A DNA stretch of 64,000 nucleotides from Microbacterium sp. RU1D (GTDB taxonomy: Bacteria; Actinomycetota; Actinomycetes; Actinomycetales; Microbacteriaceae). The notes under the pieces are model-generated. The model was not told where the DNA came from and ran no database searches. It worked only from the letters and a program-made list of their open reading frames with translations. A program made the translations under genes and the position numbers. The stretch spans positions 1,826,268-1,890,267 of the forward strand of contig NZ_FTPQ01000001.1 of NCBI RefSeq assembly GCF_900156435.1. The letters run 5' to 3'. Shown here piece after piece: positions 35,374 to 43,176 of this stretch (the stretch's first letter is position 1; every line of letters begins with the position of its first letter).

Positions 35374-35416
35374 CGACGGGCGGGTCGGCGCCTCGGCTGC
35401 CGCCCCGCCCCGCCGT

Positions 35417-35488
35417 CGCCCCCGCGCGCGCAGGGACGGATGCCCCGATGCGCGCCCCCGCGCGCGCAGGGACGGATGCCCCGATGCG
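35417..35488. repeat. tandem duplication of a 36-bp unit
   Basis: Two exact 36-bp copies (35417-35452 and 35453-35488) lie head to tail, beginning CGCCCCCGCGCGCGCAGGG and containing GACGGATGCCCCGATGCG. They lie in the gap between the stress-protein gene and the small acidic gene. This is likely a slippage or minisatellite event. Confidence 0.85.
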
Positions 35489-35512
35489 CGCGGGGGCGTG
35501 CTCGACGCGGTC

Positions 35513-35746
35513 TCAGCCGCCCGAGGGGTTGTCGACGGGGGCGTCGTCGTCGTCGGTGGTGGGGACCGACGGCGCGTCGGCGGTCTCGAGCTCGTCGGGC
35601 TCGTCGGCGGTATCGGGGGTGCGTTCTGCGAAGGTGTCCATCCCGGCACCCGACCACTCGGCCGCTCCTCGCGCACGGGCCTTGCGCGAAGCGGATCGGC
35701 GTGCGAGCGCAAGCCCCCGCGACCGGTTCGGCCGCTTTGCGACCAT
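35513..35746 (-). CDS. hypothetical small acidic-tailed protein
   Basis: The 77-residue frame has a basic N-terminus (MVAKRPNRSRGLALARRSASRK) followed by an acidic, proline-rich tail (DTADEPDELETAD, DDDDAPVDNPSGG). It is probably disordered. The ATG is 6 bp from the divergent DUF2256 ATG. No known domain; the N-terminal pattern looks conserved-like, but proof needs homologues. Confidence 0.5.
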   Translation of the reverse strand: MVAKRPNRSRGLALARRSASRKARARGAAEWSGAGMDTFAERTPDTADEPDELETADAPSVPTTDDDDAPVDNPSGG

Positions 35747-35752
35747 GACGGC

Positions 35753-35908
35753 ATGTCACGACCCGAGGTGCGATCCAAGCCGTGCGCTTATTGCGGCCGC
35801 CCGTTCACCGATCGGAAGCGCTGGAGCGGACGCGACCAGTGGGACCAGGTGCTCTACTGCTCGCGGGGATGCCGGTCGAAGGCCGCGGCGCAGAGGCGTC
35901 ACGCGTGA
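35753..35908 (+). CDS. DUF2256 zinc-ribbon-like protein
   Basis: The 51-residue protein has two cysteine pairs, CAYCGRPF and CSRGC, forming a likely zinc site, and the family segment RKRWSGRDQWDQVLYCS. DUF2256 genes are usually next to cryptochrome or photolyase-related genes, as here (40 bp upstream of one). It may help maturation or act on the same DNA damage, but this is unproven. Confidence 0.85.
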   Translation: MSRPEVRSKPCAYCGRPFTDRKRWSGRDQWDQVLYCSRGCRSKAAAQRRHA

Positions 35909-35948
35909 ACGCGGCGTCGGCCGCGCGGGAGCGGGCGGGGGTGCCGGC

Positions 35949-37388
35949 ATGAAGGCCGCGCTGATCCTGGCGACCCAGCAGTTCGAGGAGCACCCGGCCT
36001 ACGACGACGACGACGTGGAGGAGTTCTTCTTCATCGAGTCGGCGCCGCGCTTCGCGAAACTGCCGTACCACCGGCACAAGATCGTGCTGCTCGTGTCGGC
36101 CATGCGGCACACGGCCGCGCGCCTGGAGTCCGAGGGCCGGACCGTCCGGCGCGTCACCCTCGACGACGATCTCACCTTCAAGGCGGGGCTCGAACGCCTG
36201 CTCGAGAAGCATCGCGTCACCGAGCTCGTCTGGATGAGCGATCCCAACCGGCCCGTCGACGAGAGGATCTCGGCGATCTGCGCCGCGCACGACGTCGACA
36301 CCGACATCCTCTCCGACGGTCTCTTCCTCACGCCCGAGGAGGACATCGACGCCTGGTTCGCGGAACACCCCACGCCCCTCATGGAGGACTTCTACCACTG
36401 GCAGCGGCGGCGGACCGGCATCCTGATGGACGGGGGCAGGCCCGCGGGGCGCCGCTGGAACTTCGACGCCGACAACCGCAAGGCGCTGCCGAAGAAGGGC
36501 GTCGACATCCCGCCCCTGCCGACGCTCGAGCACGATGAGATCACGCGCGCGGTCATCGCGGAGGTCGACGAGCGCTTCCCCGGGCATCCCGGGACGGCAG
36601 GGGAGTTCTGGCTCCCGGTCACGCCCGAGGACTCGCGCGACTGGCTCGACGTCTTCGTCGCCGAGCGTCTGCACGACTTCGGTCGGTACGAGGACGCCAT
36701 GAAGGCCGACGAGCCGTTCCTCTTCCACGCCATCATCTCGCCGATGCTGAACATCGGGCTCCTCACCGTCGAGGAAGTGGTCGCCGCCGCCACCCGCACC
36801 GACGCGCCGCTGGCATCCGTCGAGGGGTTCATCCGCCAGGTGATCGGGTGGCGCGAATACATGCGCGGCATGTACCGCGCGCACCCGAGGCTGGAGCACG
36901 TGAACGCGCTGCACCTCGAACAGCGCATCCAGAAGTACTGGTACTCGGGCCAGCGGATGCCGAGCGACCTGCCGATCCCGGTGTGCACGGTGCTCGAGCG
37001 GGTGCACCGCTGGGGCTACGCGCACCACATCGAGCGGCTGATGGTGCTGGGCAACTGGTTCTTGCTGCAGGGCTATGCCCCGCGGCAGGTGAACGCCTGG
37101 TTCCTCGCGCTGTTCGTCGACGCATACGACTGGGTCATGGTGCCCAATGTGATGGGCATGAGCCAGTTCGCCGACGGCGGGTTCGTCGCGACCAAGCCGT
37201 ACGTCTCGGGCGGGGCCTACCTGCAGAAGATGGGCGGGTGGTGGCCGTCGGCTCAGGATGCCAAGGACTCGGCGTTCACGGACGCGTACTGGGCGTTCCT
37301 CGAGCGGCACGAGGACGTGCTGACGGGCAACCACCGGCTGGGTCTGGCGCTGGCCCAGATGCGCAAGCGTCGCGACGCGAGAGAGTAG
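35949..37388 (+). CDS. photolyase-related protein (prokaryotic cryptochrome / (6-4) photolyase family) lacking three cluster cysteines
   Basis: The 479 residues match the FeS-BCP/PhrB/CryB family, FAD proteins that repair (6-4) photoproducts or sense light. Recognisable segments are QRIQKYWYSG, GYAHHIERLMVLGN (FAD site), NAWFLALFVDAYDWVM, ATKPYVSGGAYLQKM and DAYWAFLERH. Family members bind a [4Fe-4S] cluster with four cysteines. Here only Cys346 is in place (PVCTVLE); the other three positions, around 431-445, are MGGWWPSAQDAKDSAFTD and contain no Cys. The only other cysteine is Cys111. So a cluster is not expected, while the fold and FAD site look intact. Confidence 0.88.
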   Translation: MKAALILATQQFEEHPAYDDDDVEEFFFIESAPRFAKLPYHRHKIVLLVSAMRHTAARLESEGRTVRRVTLDDDLTFKAGLERLLEKHRVTELVWMSDPNRPVDERISAICAAHDVDTDILSDGLFLTPEEDIDAWFAEHPTPLMEDFYHWQRRRTGILMDGGRPAGRRWNFDADNRKALPKKGVDIPPLPTLEHDEITRAVIAEVDERFPGHPGTAGEFWLPVTPEDSRDWLDVFVAERLHDFGRYEDAMKADEPFLFHAIISPMLNIGLLTVEEVVAAATRTDAPLASVEGFIRQVIGWREYMRGMYRAHPRLEHVNALHLEQRIQKYWYSGQRMPSDLPIPVCTVLERVHRWGYAHHIERLMVLGNWFLLQGYAPRQVNAWFLALFVDAYDWVMVPNVMGMSQFADGGFVATKPYVSGGAYLQKMGGWWPSAQDAKDSAFTDAYWAFLERHEDVLTGNHRLGLALAQMRKRRDARE

Positions 37389-37400
37389 CGCGGACGAAGG

Positions 37401-37610
37401 TGGCGGAACCTGTCGAAGCCACCGGGCGTCGCGTAGGTTCCGGTCCCTTCGACAGGCTCAAGGACCTGGGCGCGAGGGTTTCGCACCGGGGCCGCGCGGG
37501 GTGCGGTCGCTTCAGCGGGCTCAGCGACCCGGATTCGAGGGGGCTGTGGGTGCAGGTCCGTTCGACGGGCTCGACGACCTCCGTGATCGCCGAGCCCGTC
37601 GGGGCGTCCG
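37401..37610. repeat. cluster of TTCGACAGGCTC-type intergenic repeats
   Basis: CCTGTCGAAG (37409-37418) is inverted against CTTCGACAGG (37447-37456). Around them are three direct relatives: CCCTTCGACAGGCTCAAGG (37445 on), CGCTTCAGCGGGCTCAGCG (37508 on) and CCGTTCGACGGGCTCGACG (37559 on). This resembles REP-like extragenic elements in other high-GC genomes. It lies between the convergent photolyase-like and DUF2945 genes and may act as a terminator. Confidence 0.6.
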
Positions 37611-37615
37611 TGCGT

Positions 37616-37831
37616 TCAGCTCTTCAGCTTGTTCAGGGACGAGCCCTTGTGCGCGGCGGTCGAGCCCGACTTCTCCGACGTGACGATGTAGGCGGGGTCG
37701 TCATCGGATGCCGTGAACTTCTGGCCGTCGTGCTGGAAGTCCTTCGTCTTCTTCTCCACGACCTCGCCCTGGGTCTTGCCCTGCGGGGTGTCCCAGCTGA
37801 CGCGGTCGCCCTTCGACAGATCCTTCGACAT
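37616..37831 (-). CDS. DUF2945 (hypervirulence-associated TUDOR-like) protein
   Basis: The 71-residue protein has a small beta-barrel pattern: SKGDRVSWDTPQGKTQGEVVE, of which GDRVSW and GEVVEK are the key parts, then FTASDDDPAYIVTSEKSG. The family is common in actinobacteria and fungi and its role is unknown, despite the name. The ATG at 37831 gives MSKDLSKGD and has AAAGGGACA upstream. The ten residues before are not needed. Confidence 0.75.
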   Translation of the reverse strand: MSKDLSKGDRVSWDTPQGKTQGEVVEKKTKDFQHDGQKFTASDDDPAYIVTSEKSGSTAAHKGSSLNKLKS

Positions 37832-37896
37832 GTCCTGTCCCTTTCGTTCGTGTGGGGCCATGGTTTCGAGGCCGAGGCGCCGTCTGCGGGGGATTG

Positions 37897-38430
37897 ACAG
37901 GCTACGCCGACGCGCACCGCTACCGCCTGGGCACGAACTACCAGCAGCTGCCGGTCAACCGTCCGCACTCCGAGGTGCACTCGTACTCGAAGGAGGGCGC
38001 GGTGCGCTACGAGTACAACCCGCCCGAGGTGCCGGTCTACGCGCCCCACTCCGCCGGGGGTCCCGCGGCCGACCCGCGTCGCGCGGGCGACGGCGGCTGG
38101 CAGAGCGACGGCGAGCTCGTGCGCTCGGCGGCGACGCTGCACCCCGAAGACGACGACCGGGGGCAGGCCGGCGCGCTCGTGCGCGAGGTCATGTCGGCCG
38201 AGGAGCGCGACCGTCTCGTCGAGACCGTCGCCTGCCGCGTCGGCGGCGTGACGCGCGCCGAGGTGCGCGACCGGGCCGTGCAGTACGGGAAGAACGTGGA
38301 TGCCGAGATCGGCGCGCGCGTGGAGGCCGCCCTTCCGCCGCTCGAGGACTCGACCGCTCCCGGCGAGCAGCTGAGCGAGCCGAACCCCGACGGCGACCTC
38401 GTCGGAACGGACGTCGCGGGGAAGATCTGA
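37897..38430 (+). pseudogene. catalase C-terminal remnant (5' truncated)
   Basis: The frame encodes only the last ~175 residues of a clade-3 catalase. It starts right at the proximal heme-tyrosine signature (YADAHRYRLGTNY), then QLPVNRP, EVHSYSKEGAV, VYAPHSAGGP, DGELVRSAATLHPEDDD and YGKNVDAEIGARV, with a natural-looking end. The upstream two-thirds, including the distal His and Asn, are missing; a leftward DUF2945 gene occupies that space. Without the distal pocket it cannot be an active catalase. Junction lies close to 37890-37897. Confidence 0.88.
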
Positions 38431-38509
38431 GCCGCACCCGCTCGCCCGCACCGCGCCGGTCCCCTCGAGGGGCCGGCGCGGTCGCGTACACGCGCGGGGT
38501 GGGCGCGCG

Positions 38510-39103
38510 TCAGAGCGCCGCGCGATCGGCTCGCGTGAGCCGCCACCGGGATGCCAGCACCCCGGCGATCAGCGCGCCCGCGCCGCCCGCGATCATGTCG
38601 CCGATGGTGTCGTCGTACGTGACGAAGATCGCGTCGGTGATGAAGCGGTACCCGAACCACTCCACCATCTCCCAGACGGCGCTGAGCGCGAGCCCGGCGA
38701 TCGTGGCGACCACGATCGGGGTGCGGCGGCGGCCGGTCGGTGCGATCACGCCCGTGTCGTCGAGGAGCACCAGGGCGACCGCGGCGAGCACTCCCGTGCA
38801 CGCGAGGTGCACGACGAGGTCCCACCCGGTCCATGCGCGGTACAGGTCCAGCACGTTGCTGCCCGCGGCGACGAACACCGTGACGCAGGTGACGAGGTCC
38901 AGACCAGAGCGTAGCCCGATCATGCGCGAGAGCATCACGGCCGGCAACGACATCGACAGCACGGCGAAGTCGGTGAACGGCAGGACGAACAGCGAGACGA
39001 TCACGATCACGATGGCCGCGGCCCGCACCGCATCGGCGAGCCACTCGGTGACGCTGCGCGGCGGCCGCTTGAGATTGGCGTACATCGCCGGGATCAGCGG
39101 CAT
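38510..39103 (-). CDS. YjdF/DUF2238-like integral membrane protein
   Basis: The 197-residue protein has about five spans, with WEMVEWFGYRF and a YDDTIGDMIAGGAGALI segment that resembles the YjdF family. ATG at 39103 gives MPLIPAMYANLKR; the open frame extends upstream but without recognisable sequence. Function is unknown. It is the last of three leftward genes with the nuclease and glycosyltransferase, with ~115 bp between. Confidence 0.75.
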   Translation of the reverse strand: MPLIPAMYANLKRPPRSVTEWLADAVRAAAIVIVIVSLFVLPFTDFAVLSMSLPAVMLSRMIGLRSGLDLVTCVTVFVAAGSNVLDLYRAWTGWDLVVHLACTGVLAAVALVLLDDTGVIAPTGRRRTPIVVATIAGLALSAVWEMVEWFGYRFITDAIFVTYDDTIGDMIAGGAGALIAGVLASRWRLTRADRAAL

Positions 39104-39218
39104 CCATGCCTCCCGTCCGCGGGCGGGCGGTGCGCGATCGCCACGCGTGCCGTGTGCGGGAGAGGCCTGCCGCTCACGCGCCGGAGGCGCGCGCGCACGG
39201 GGGCCGCACCGGGGACGG

Positions 39219-40052
39219 TCACGGCGCACTCCCGACGGGGATGCGCACCACGGCCTGCACGGGCAGGTGGTCGCTCGGCCACTGGGTGCCGGTGGGGCGG
39301 GGGTCGATGCCCACCGCGCGCACGCCCACGTCGGGCGTCGCCAGCAGCGCGTCGATGCGGCGTGCCCCGACGCGCGGCGCGGCGTAGTTGTTGAACGTGC
39401 CCCACTCCGCGGAATGGCGGACGGGTGCGTACGACCAGGTGTCGACGAGCAGCCCGTCGGCGAACATGCCGGCGAGCTCGCCGGAGCGCACGTGCGCGTT
39501 CACGTCGGCGGTGAACAGCAGCGGCCCCTCGTGCGAGGCGACGAGGTCGTGCAGCCAGGTCGCCGAGCGGCGCCGCGCCCGCCGCGAGAAGGCGTCGAAG
39601 TGCGTGTTCACGAACGTGAACCGCGCGCCCGTGGCGCGGTCGCGCAGCTGCGCGATCACGGCGATACGGGGGATCGTGTTGCCCCACCCCGTCGAGCCCG
39701 GCTCATCGGGGGTGTCGGAGAGGGCGACCTGCTGCCAGTCGTCCACCTCAACGCGGTCGCGGTCGTAAAAGAGGGGCGTGCCCTCGCCCCCGCGGTCCTT
39801 GCCCCGACCAAGGCCCAGACGGCCGTACGTGGAGCCGAGGGAGTCCTGCACCCACCGGGCCTGGTCGGGCATCGCCTCCTGCGAGCCGAGGAGGTGGGGG
39901 CGGTTCGCGCCGAGGAAGGTGCGCAGGCGCTGCTTGCGCATCGGCCAGCGGTCGGCGGGCGGCCAGGTCACGCGGTCGAAGCGGCGCCGGACGTTGAAGC
40001 TCATCACGTGCAGGTCGGGCGCCTGCACATCGGGGAACAGGATGCCGGCCAT
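39219..40052 (-). CDS. endonuclease/exonuclease/phosphatase (EEP) family protein
   Basis: The 277-residue cytoplasmic protein has the EEP fold: MSFNVRRRFD, the metal Glu in GSQEAMPDQ, FVNTHFDAFS, TADVNAHV, and the catalytic end PSDHLPVQA. Without a signal it may cut nucleic acids or hydrolyse a phosphate ester. Its ATG overlaps the stop of the upstream glycosyltransferase by one base, so they are coupled. Substrate unknown. Confidence 0.87.
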   Translation of the reverse strand: MAGILFPDVQAPDLHVMSFNVRRRFDRVTWPPADRWPMRKQRLRTFLGANRPHLLGSQEAMPDQARWVQDSLGSTYGRLGLGRGKDRGGEGTPLFYDRDRVEVDDWQQVALSDTPDEPGSTGWGNTIPRIAVIAQLRDRATGARFTFVNTHFDAFSRRARRRSATWLHDLVASHEGPLLFTADVNAHVRSGELAGMFADGLLVDTWSYAPVRHSAEWGTFNNYAAPRVGARRIDALLATPDVGVRAVGIDPRPTGTQWPSDHLPVQAVVRIPVGSAP

Positions 40053-40858
40053 CAACGCGTCCCCTCGCGCACGCCGTTGCGCATGCCCACATCGAGCGAC
40101 GCCGGTCGACGCGCTGCGCGACCCCGCACCACCCGCACCCACCGCGCCGGCGGGAAGTCCCGCGGCCAGTGCGCGAACACCGTGCCCGCGCCGCGGCGGA
40201 AGCACACGGCGAACCGCCGCGGCTCGACGGTGCGCGACGACACCCGCATGTGCCGACCGGGGACGTAGCGGATGCGATGGCGCTCACCCAGGTGGTAGGC
40301 CAGGTCGAGGTCGTCATGCAGCTCGGGGTCGAGGTGCACCTCCGCCCGCACGTCCTCCCACGCGCGTCGGCGGAACGCCATGTTCGACCCCCACAGGGGC
40401 GTGTGCCCGAGCGCCGGCAAGGCGAAGGCCGTGTAGGTCCAGAGGAAGGCCCGGGCCATCGTCACGCGCCGGGTGATCGGACCGTCGTGGAACACGGCGC
40501 CGCCGGTCACGGCATCCACCTCCGGGTCGCGCAGCGCCTCGATCATGCTCCGCACCCAGGTCGGCGCGGGGACGCTGTCGGCGTCGAGTCGCAGGATCAG
40601 CTCGCCCAGGGCCGCGTCGTAGCCCGTTCGCGCGGCGGCGGGGATGCCGCGATCGCCGCAGAACACCACGCGCGCTCCCGCGGCGCGCGCCACGGCGGCG
40701 CTGTCGTCGCGGGAGTCGTTGTCGACGACGACGATCTCGTCAGGAGCGAGGGTCTGCGCGGCCAGCGCCCCCAGGCACCGACGGAGGTGCGCAGAGTCGT
40801 CGCGAACGGGAATGACCACGGAGACGGTCACGGTCGACGGCGCGGGGCCAAGGGGCAC
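40052..40858 (-). CDS. glycosyltransferase family 2
   Basis: The 268-residue GT-A enzyme has VSVVIPVRDD at the N-terminus, VVDNDSRDDS, the metal-site LRLDADS, and HDDLDLAYHLG as the acceptor-side ED-like acidic motif. A membrane-associating helical segment near 135-150 is likely. It transfers a sugar from a nucleotide donor to a cell-envelope acceptor. Start is set at the in-frame GTG/ATG at 40858 near GGAGGAAGC. Leads the three-gene set. Confidence 0.88.
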   Translation of the reverse strand: MPLGPAPSTVTVSVVIPVRDDSAHLRRCLGALAAQTLAPDEIVVVDNDSRDDSAAVARAAGARVVFCGDRGIPAAARTGYDAALGELILRLDADSVPAPTWVRSMIEALRDPEVDAVTGGAVFHDGPITRRVTMARAFLWTYTAFALPALGHTPLWGSNMAFRRRAWEDVRAEVHLDPELHDDLDLAYHLGERHRIRYVPGRHMRVSSRTVEPRRFAVCFRRGAGTVFAHWPRDFPPARWVRVVRGRAARRPASLDVGMRNGVREGTR

Positions 40859-40974
40859 GCTTCCTCCCGGGGACGAGTCCTCCCACGCTAGGCGATCGGC
40901 GCGGAGCGTTTCCCGGCTTGACGGCTGCGCGCCCGGATGACACGCGCACGTGCGCCCTTTCGTAGGGTGGGGTC

Positions 40975-41712
40975 ATGGCATCCACCCTCAACGTGTCGGC
41001 GTATCTGTTCACGCCCCTCGACGATCCCGCGGCCCTGCGGGTGGCGCTGCGCGAGCGGGCCGGCGCACGGGGGCTGCGCGGGACGATCCTGCTGGCTGAG
41101 GAGGGCATCAACCTCTTCCTGGCGGGGGCGGCGGACCAGGTGCGCGGTTTCGTCGACGACCTGCGCGCCGACCCGCGCTTCGAGGCGTTGCGGACGAGGG
41201 AGAGCTGGTCGGACGCCGTCCCCTTCGGCAAGCTGCTGGTGAAGGTGAAGCGCGAGATCATCCGCATGGACCGCCCCGAGGTGCGCCCGCAGGACGGCCG
41301 GGCACCCGCGGTGTCGCCCGAGACCCTGCGTCGATGGCTGGATCGGGGCCGCGACGACGACGGCCGCGAAGTGGTGCTCGTCGACACGCGCAACGCGTTC
41401 GAGGTGGACTACGGCACCTTCGCCGGGGCCGTCGACTGGCGCATCGACCGGTTCACCCAGTTCCCGGATGCCGCGAGCGCGCACCGCGACCAGCTCGCCG
41501 GCAAGACCGTCGTGAGTTTCTGCACCGGTGGGATCCGGTGCGAGAAGGCCGCACTCCATCTGCGGGCCGAGGGCGTCGAGGCGTACCAGCTCGACGGCGG
41601 CATCCTCGGGTGGTTCGAGGCGCAGGGCGATGCGCACTGGACGGGCGACTGCTTCGTGTTCGACGAGCGCGAGGCGCTGGACGTCGGCCTGGCGGCCCGC
41701 ACGGGGTCCTGA
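40975..41712 (+). CDS. trhO: tRNA uridine(34) hydroxylase, rhodanese type
   Basis: TrhO hydroxylates wobble uridine in tRNA, toward mo5U or cmo5U. The 245-residue protein has an N-terminal acylphosphatase-like domain (GTILLAEEGINLFLAG) and a C-terminal rhodanese domain with the active loop FCTGGIRCEK (Cys in the first position). TAGGGT lies 6 nt before the ATG. First of the trhO, M19 dipeptidase, GNAT operon (2-bp gap, then 4-bp overlap). Confidence 0.93.
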   Translation: MASTLNVSAYLFTPLDDPAALRVALRERAGARGLRGTILLAEEGINLFLAGAADQVRGFVDDLRADPRFEALRTRESWSDAVPFGKLLVKVKREIIRMDRPEVRPQDGRAPAVSPETLRRWLDRGRDDDGREVVLVDTRNAFEVDYGTFAGAVDWRIDRFTQFPDAASAHRDQLAGKTVVSFCTGGIRCEKAALHLRAEGVEAYQLDGGILGWFEAQGDAHWTGDCFVFDEREALDVGLAARTGS

Positions 41713-41714
41713 CC

Positions 41715-42668
41715 GTGCTGTGGGACCAGCACGCGTGCGCCGAACTCGTCGAGACCGCCGACCTGAGCGAGCTGCACCGCTATCGCGCGGCCGGTGGCGG
41801 GCTCGTGTCGCTGAACGTCGGCTACGCCCCGCACGGGCCCGAGGTCACGGCATCCCTCCTCCGGGCGTTCCGCGCACAGGTGGAGCGGATCGAGGGCCTC
41901 GCGCTTGCCGCGTCCGTCGATGACGTCGACCGCATCGCCGCAGCCGGCGACACAGCGGTCGTGTTCGACCTCGAGGACGCGGCTCCCCTCGGCGGCGACC
42001 TCGACGCGGTGGCGGGGCTCGTGGCGCACGGCGTGCGCACGCTCGGCCCGGTCTACAACCACGCCAACGCCGCCGGGGGTGGATGCCTTGACGCCGTCGA
42101 CCCCGGCCTCACCCGCTGGGGGCGCGACCTCGTCGCCGAGTTGAACCGGCGGGGCATGGTGCCCGACGGGTCGCACGTCGGAGCGCGCACCACTTTCGAC
42201 ATGTGCACGGTGTCGACGCGGCCGGTCGTGTTCAGCCACTCGAACATGCGCGCCGTGTGGGATCACCCGCGCAACATCACCGACGACCAGGCCCGCGCGG
42301 TCGCCGACACCGGGGGAGTCGTCGGCGTCACCGGCGTCGGCATCTTTCTCGGCCCGAACACTCCGACGCTCGAGGCGATGGTGCGTCACCTCGACCACGC
42401 CGTCGGGGTCGTCGGTATCGAGCACGTGGGCGTCAGCACGGACTTCTCGTTCGATTGGGCGACCTTCCGCGACGTGCTGTCGACGAGCCCGGAGCTCTAC
42501 GACGCCAGCTACACGGCCTGGGGCCCGGTGGAATGGATGCCGCCCGAGACGTTCGTGGGCCTCGGCGCCGCGCTCGCCGGGCGAGGATGGACCGACGACC
42601 ACATCGCCGCGGTGCTCGGCGGGAACTTCCGCCGCGTCGCACTCGAGAGCTGGGAGGCTCCGGAATGA
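41715..42668 (+). CDS. M19 membrane-dipeptidase family protein
   Basis: The 317-residue protein is of the renal dipeptidase family. The GTG at 41715 gives VLWDQHACAEL, in which the first metal motif is H-x-C rather than the usual H-x-D; other metal segments are VFDLEDA, FSHSN and HVGVSTDFSF. The HxC form is seen in a bacterial subgroup, so it may be a variant with a different metal or substrate. There is no signal sequence. Tightly coupled to trhO and the following acetyltransferase gene. Confidence 0.85.
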   Translation: MLWDQHACAELVETADLSELHRYRAAGGGLVSLNVGYAPHGPEVTASLLRAFRAQVERIEGLALAASVDDVDRIAAAGDTAVVFDLEDAAPLGGDLDAVAGLVAHGVRTLGPVYNHANAAGGGCLDAVDPGLTRWGRDLVAELNRRGMVPDGSHVGARTTFDMCTVSTRPVVFSHSNMRAVWDHPRNITDDQARAVADTGGVVGVTGVGIFLGPNTPTLEAMVRHLDHAVGVVGIEHVGVSTDFSFDWATFRDVLSTSPELYDASYTAWGPVEWMPPETFVGLGAALAGRGWTDDHIAAVLGGNFRRVALESWEAPE

Positions 42669-43165
42669 CCGAACCCGCGCACGAGACCGAGCTGCGTCGG
42701 GCCCGCCCCGGTGACGAAGCCGGCATCCTCGCCTGCATCCAGGCGCTCGCCGACTACGAGGAGGAGCCGGATGCCGTCGACAACACCGTCGAGATGCTCA
42801 CCGCCACGCTCTTCGGCGACGACCCGCGCGCGTTCGCGTTCGTCGTGGCAGGCCCGGGCGAAGAGATCCGCGCGATCGCCATCTGGTTCCTCACGTACTC
42901 CACGTGGACCGGCAAGCACGGGATCTGGCTTGAGGACCTCTACGTGCACGAGCAGTACCGCTCGCACGGCTACGGGGTCGCCCTGCTCTCCGCGCTCGCC
43001 GAGGAGTGCGTGCGCCGCGGGTATCCGCGGCTGGAGTGGACGGTGCTGGACTGGAACGAGCCGGCCATCGGCTTCTACCGCGCGCTGGGCGCCGAGGCGA
43101 TGGAGGAGTGGACGACGCGTCGCGTGACGGGGGAGGCGCTGCAGGCTCTCGCGGAGCGCGCGTAA
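42665..43165 (+). CDS. GNAT acetyltransferase (spermidine/diamine acetyltransferase-like)
   Basis: The 166 residues have the GNAT fold, with ADYEEEPDAV near the start, WLEDLYVHEQYRSHGYGVAL holding the acetyl-CoA loop (R-S-H-G-Y-G), LEWTVLDWNEPAIGFYRALGA and a terminal ERA. This pattern resembles SAT/diamine acetyltransferases. It would acetylate a polyamine or amino group with acetyl-CoA. ATG overlaps the M19 stop by 4 bp. Confidence 0.88.
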   Translation: MTEPAHETELRRARPGDEAGILACIQALADYEEEPDAVDNTVEMLTATLFGDDPRAFAFVVAGPGEEIRAIAIWFLTYSTWTGKHGIWLEDLYVHEQYRSHGYGVALLSALAEECVRRGYPRLEWTVLDWNEPAIGFYRALGAEAMEEWTTRRVTGEALQALAERA

Positions 43166-43176
43166 GCACCCGCCGC

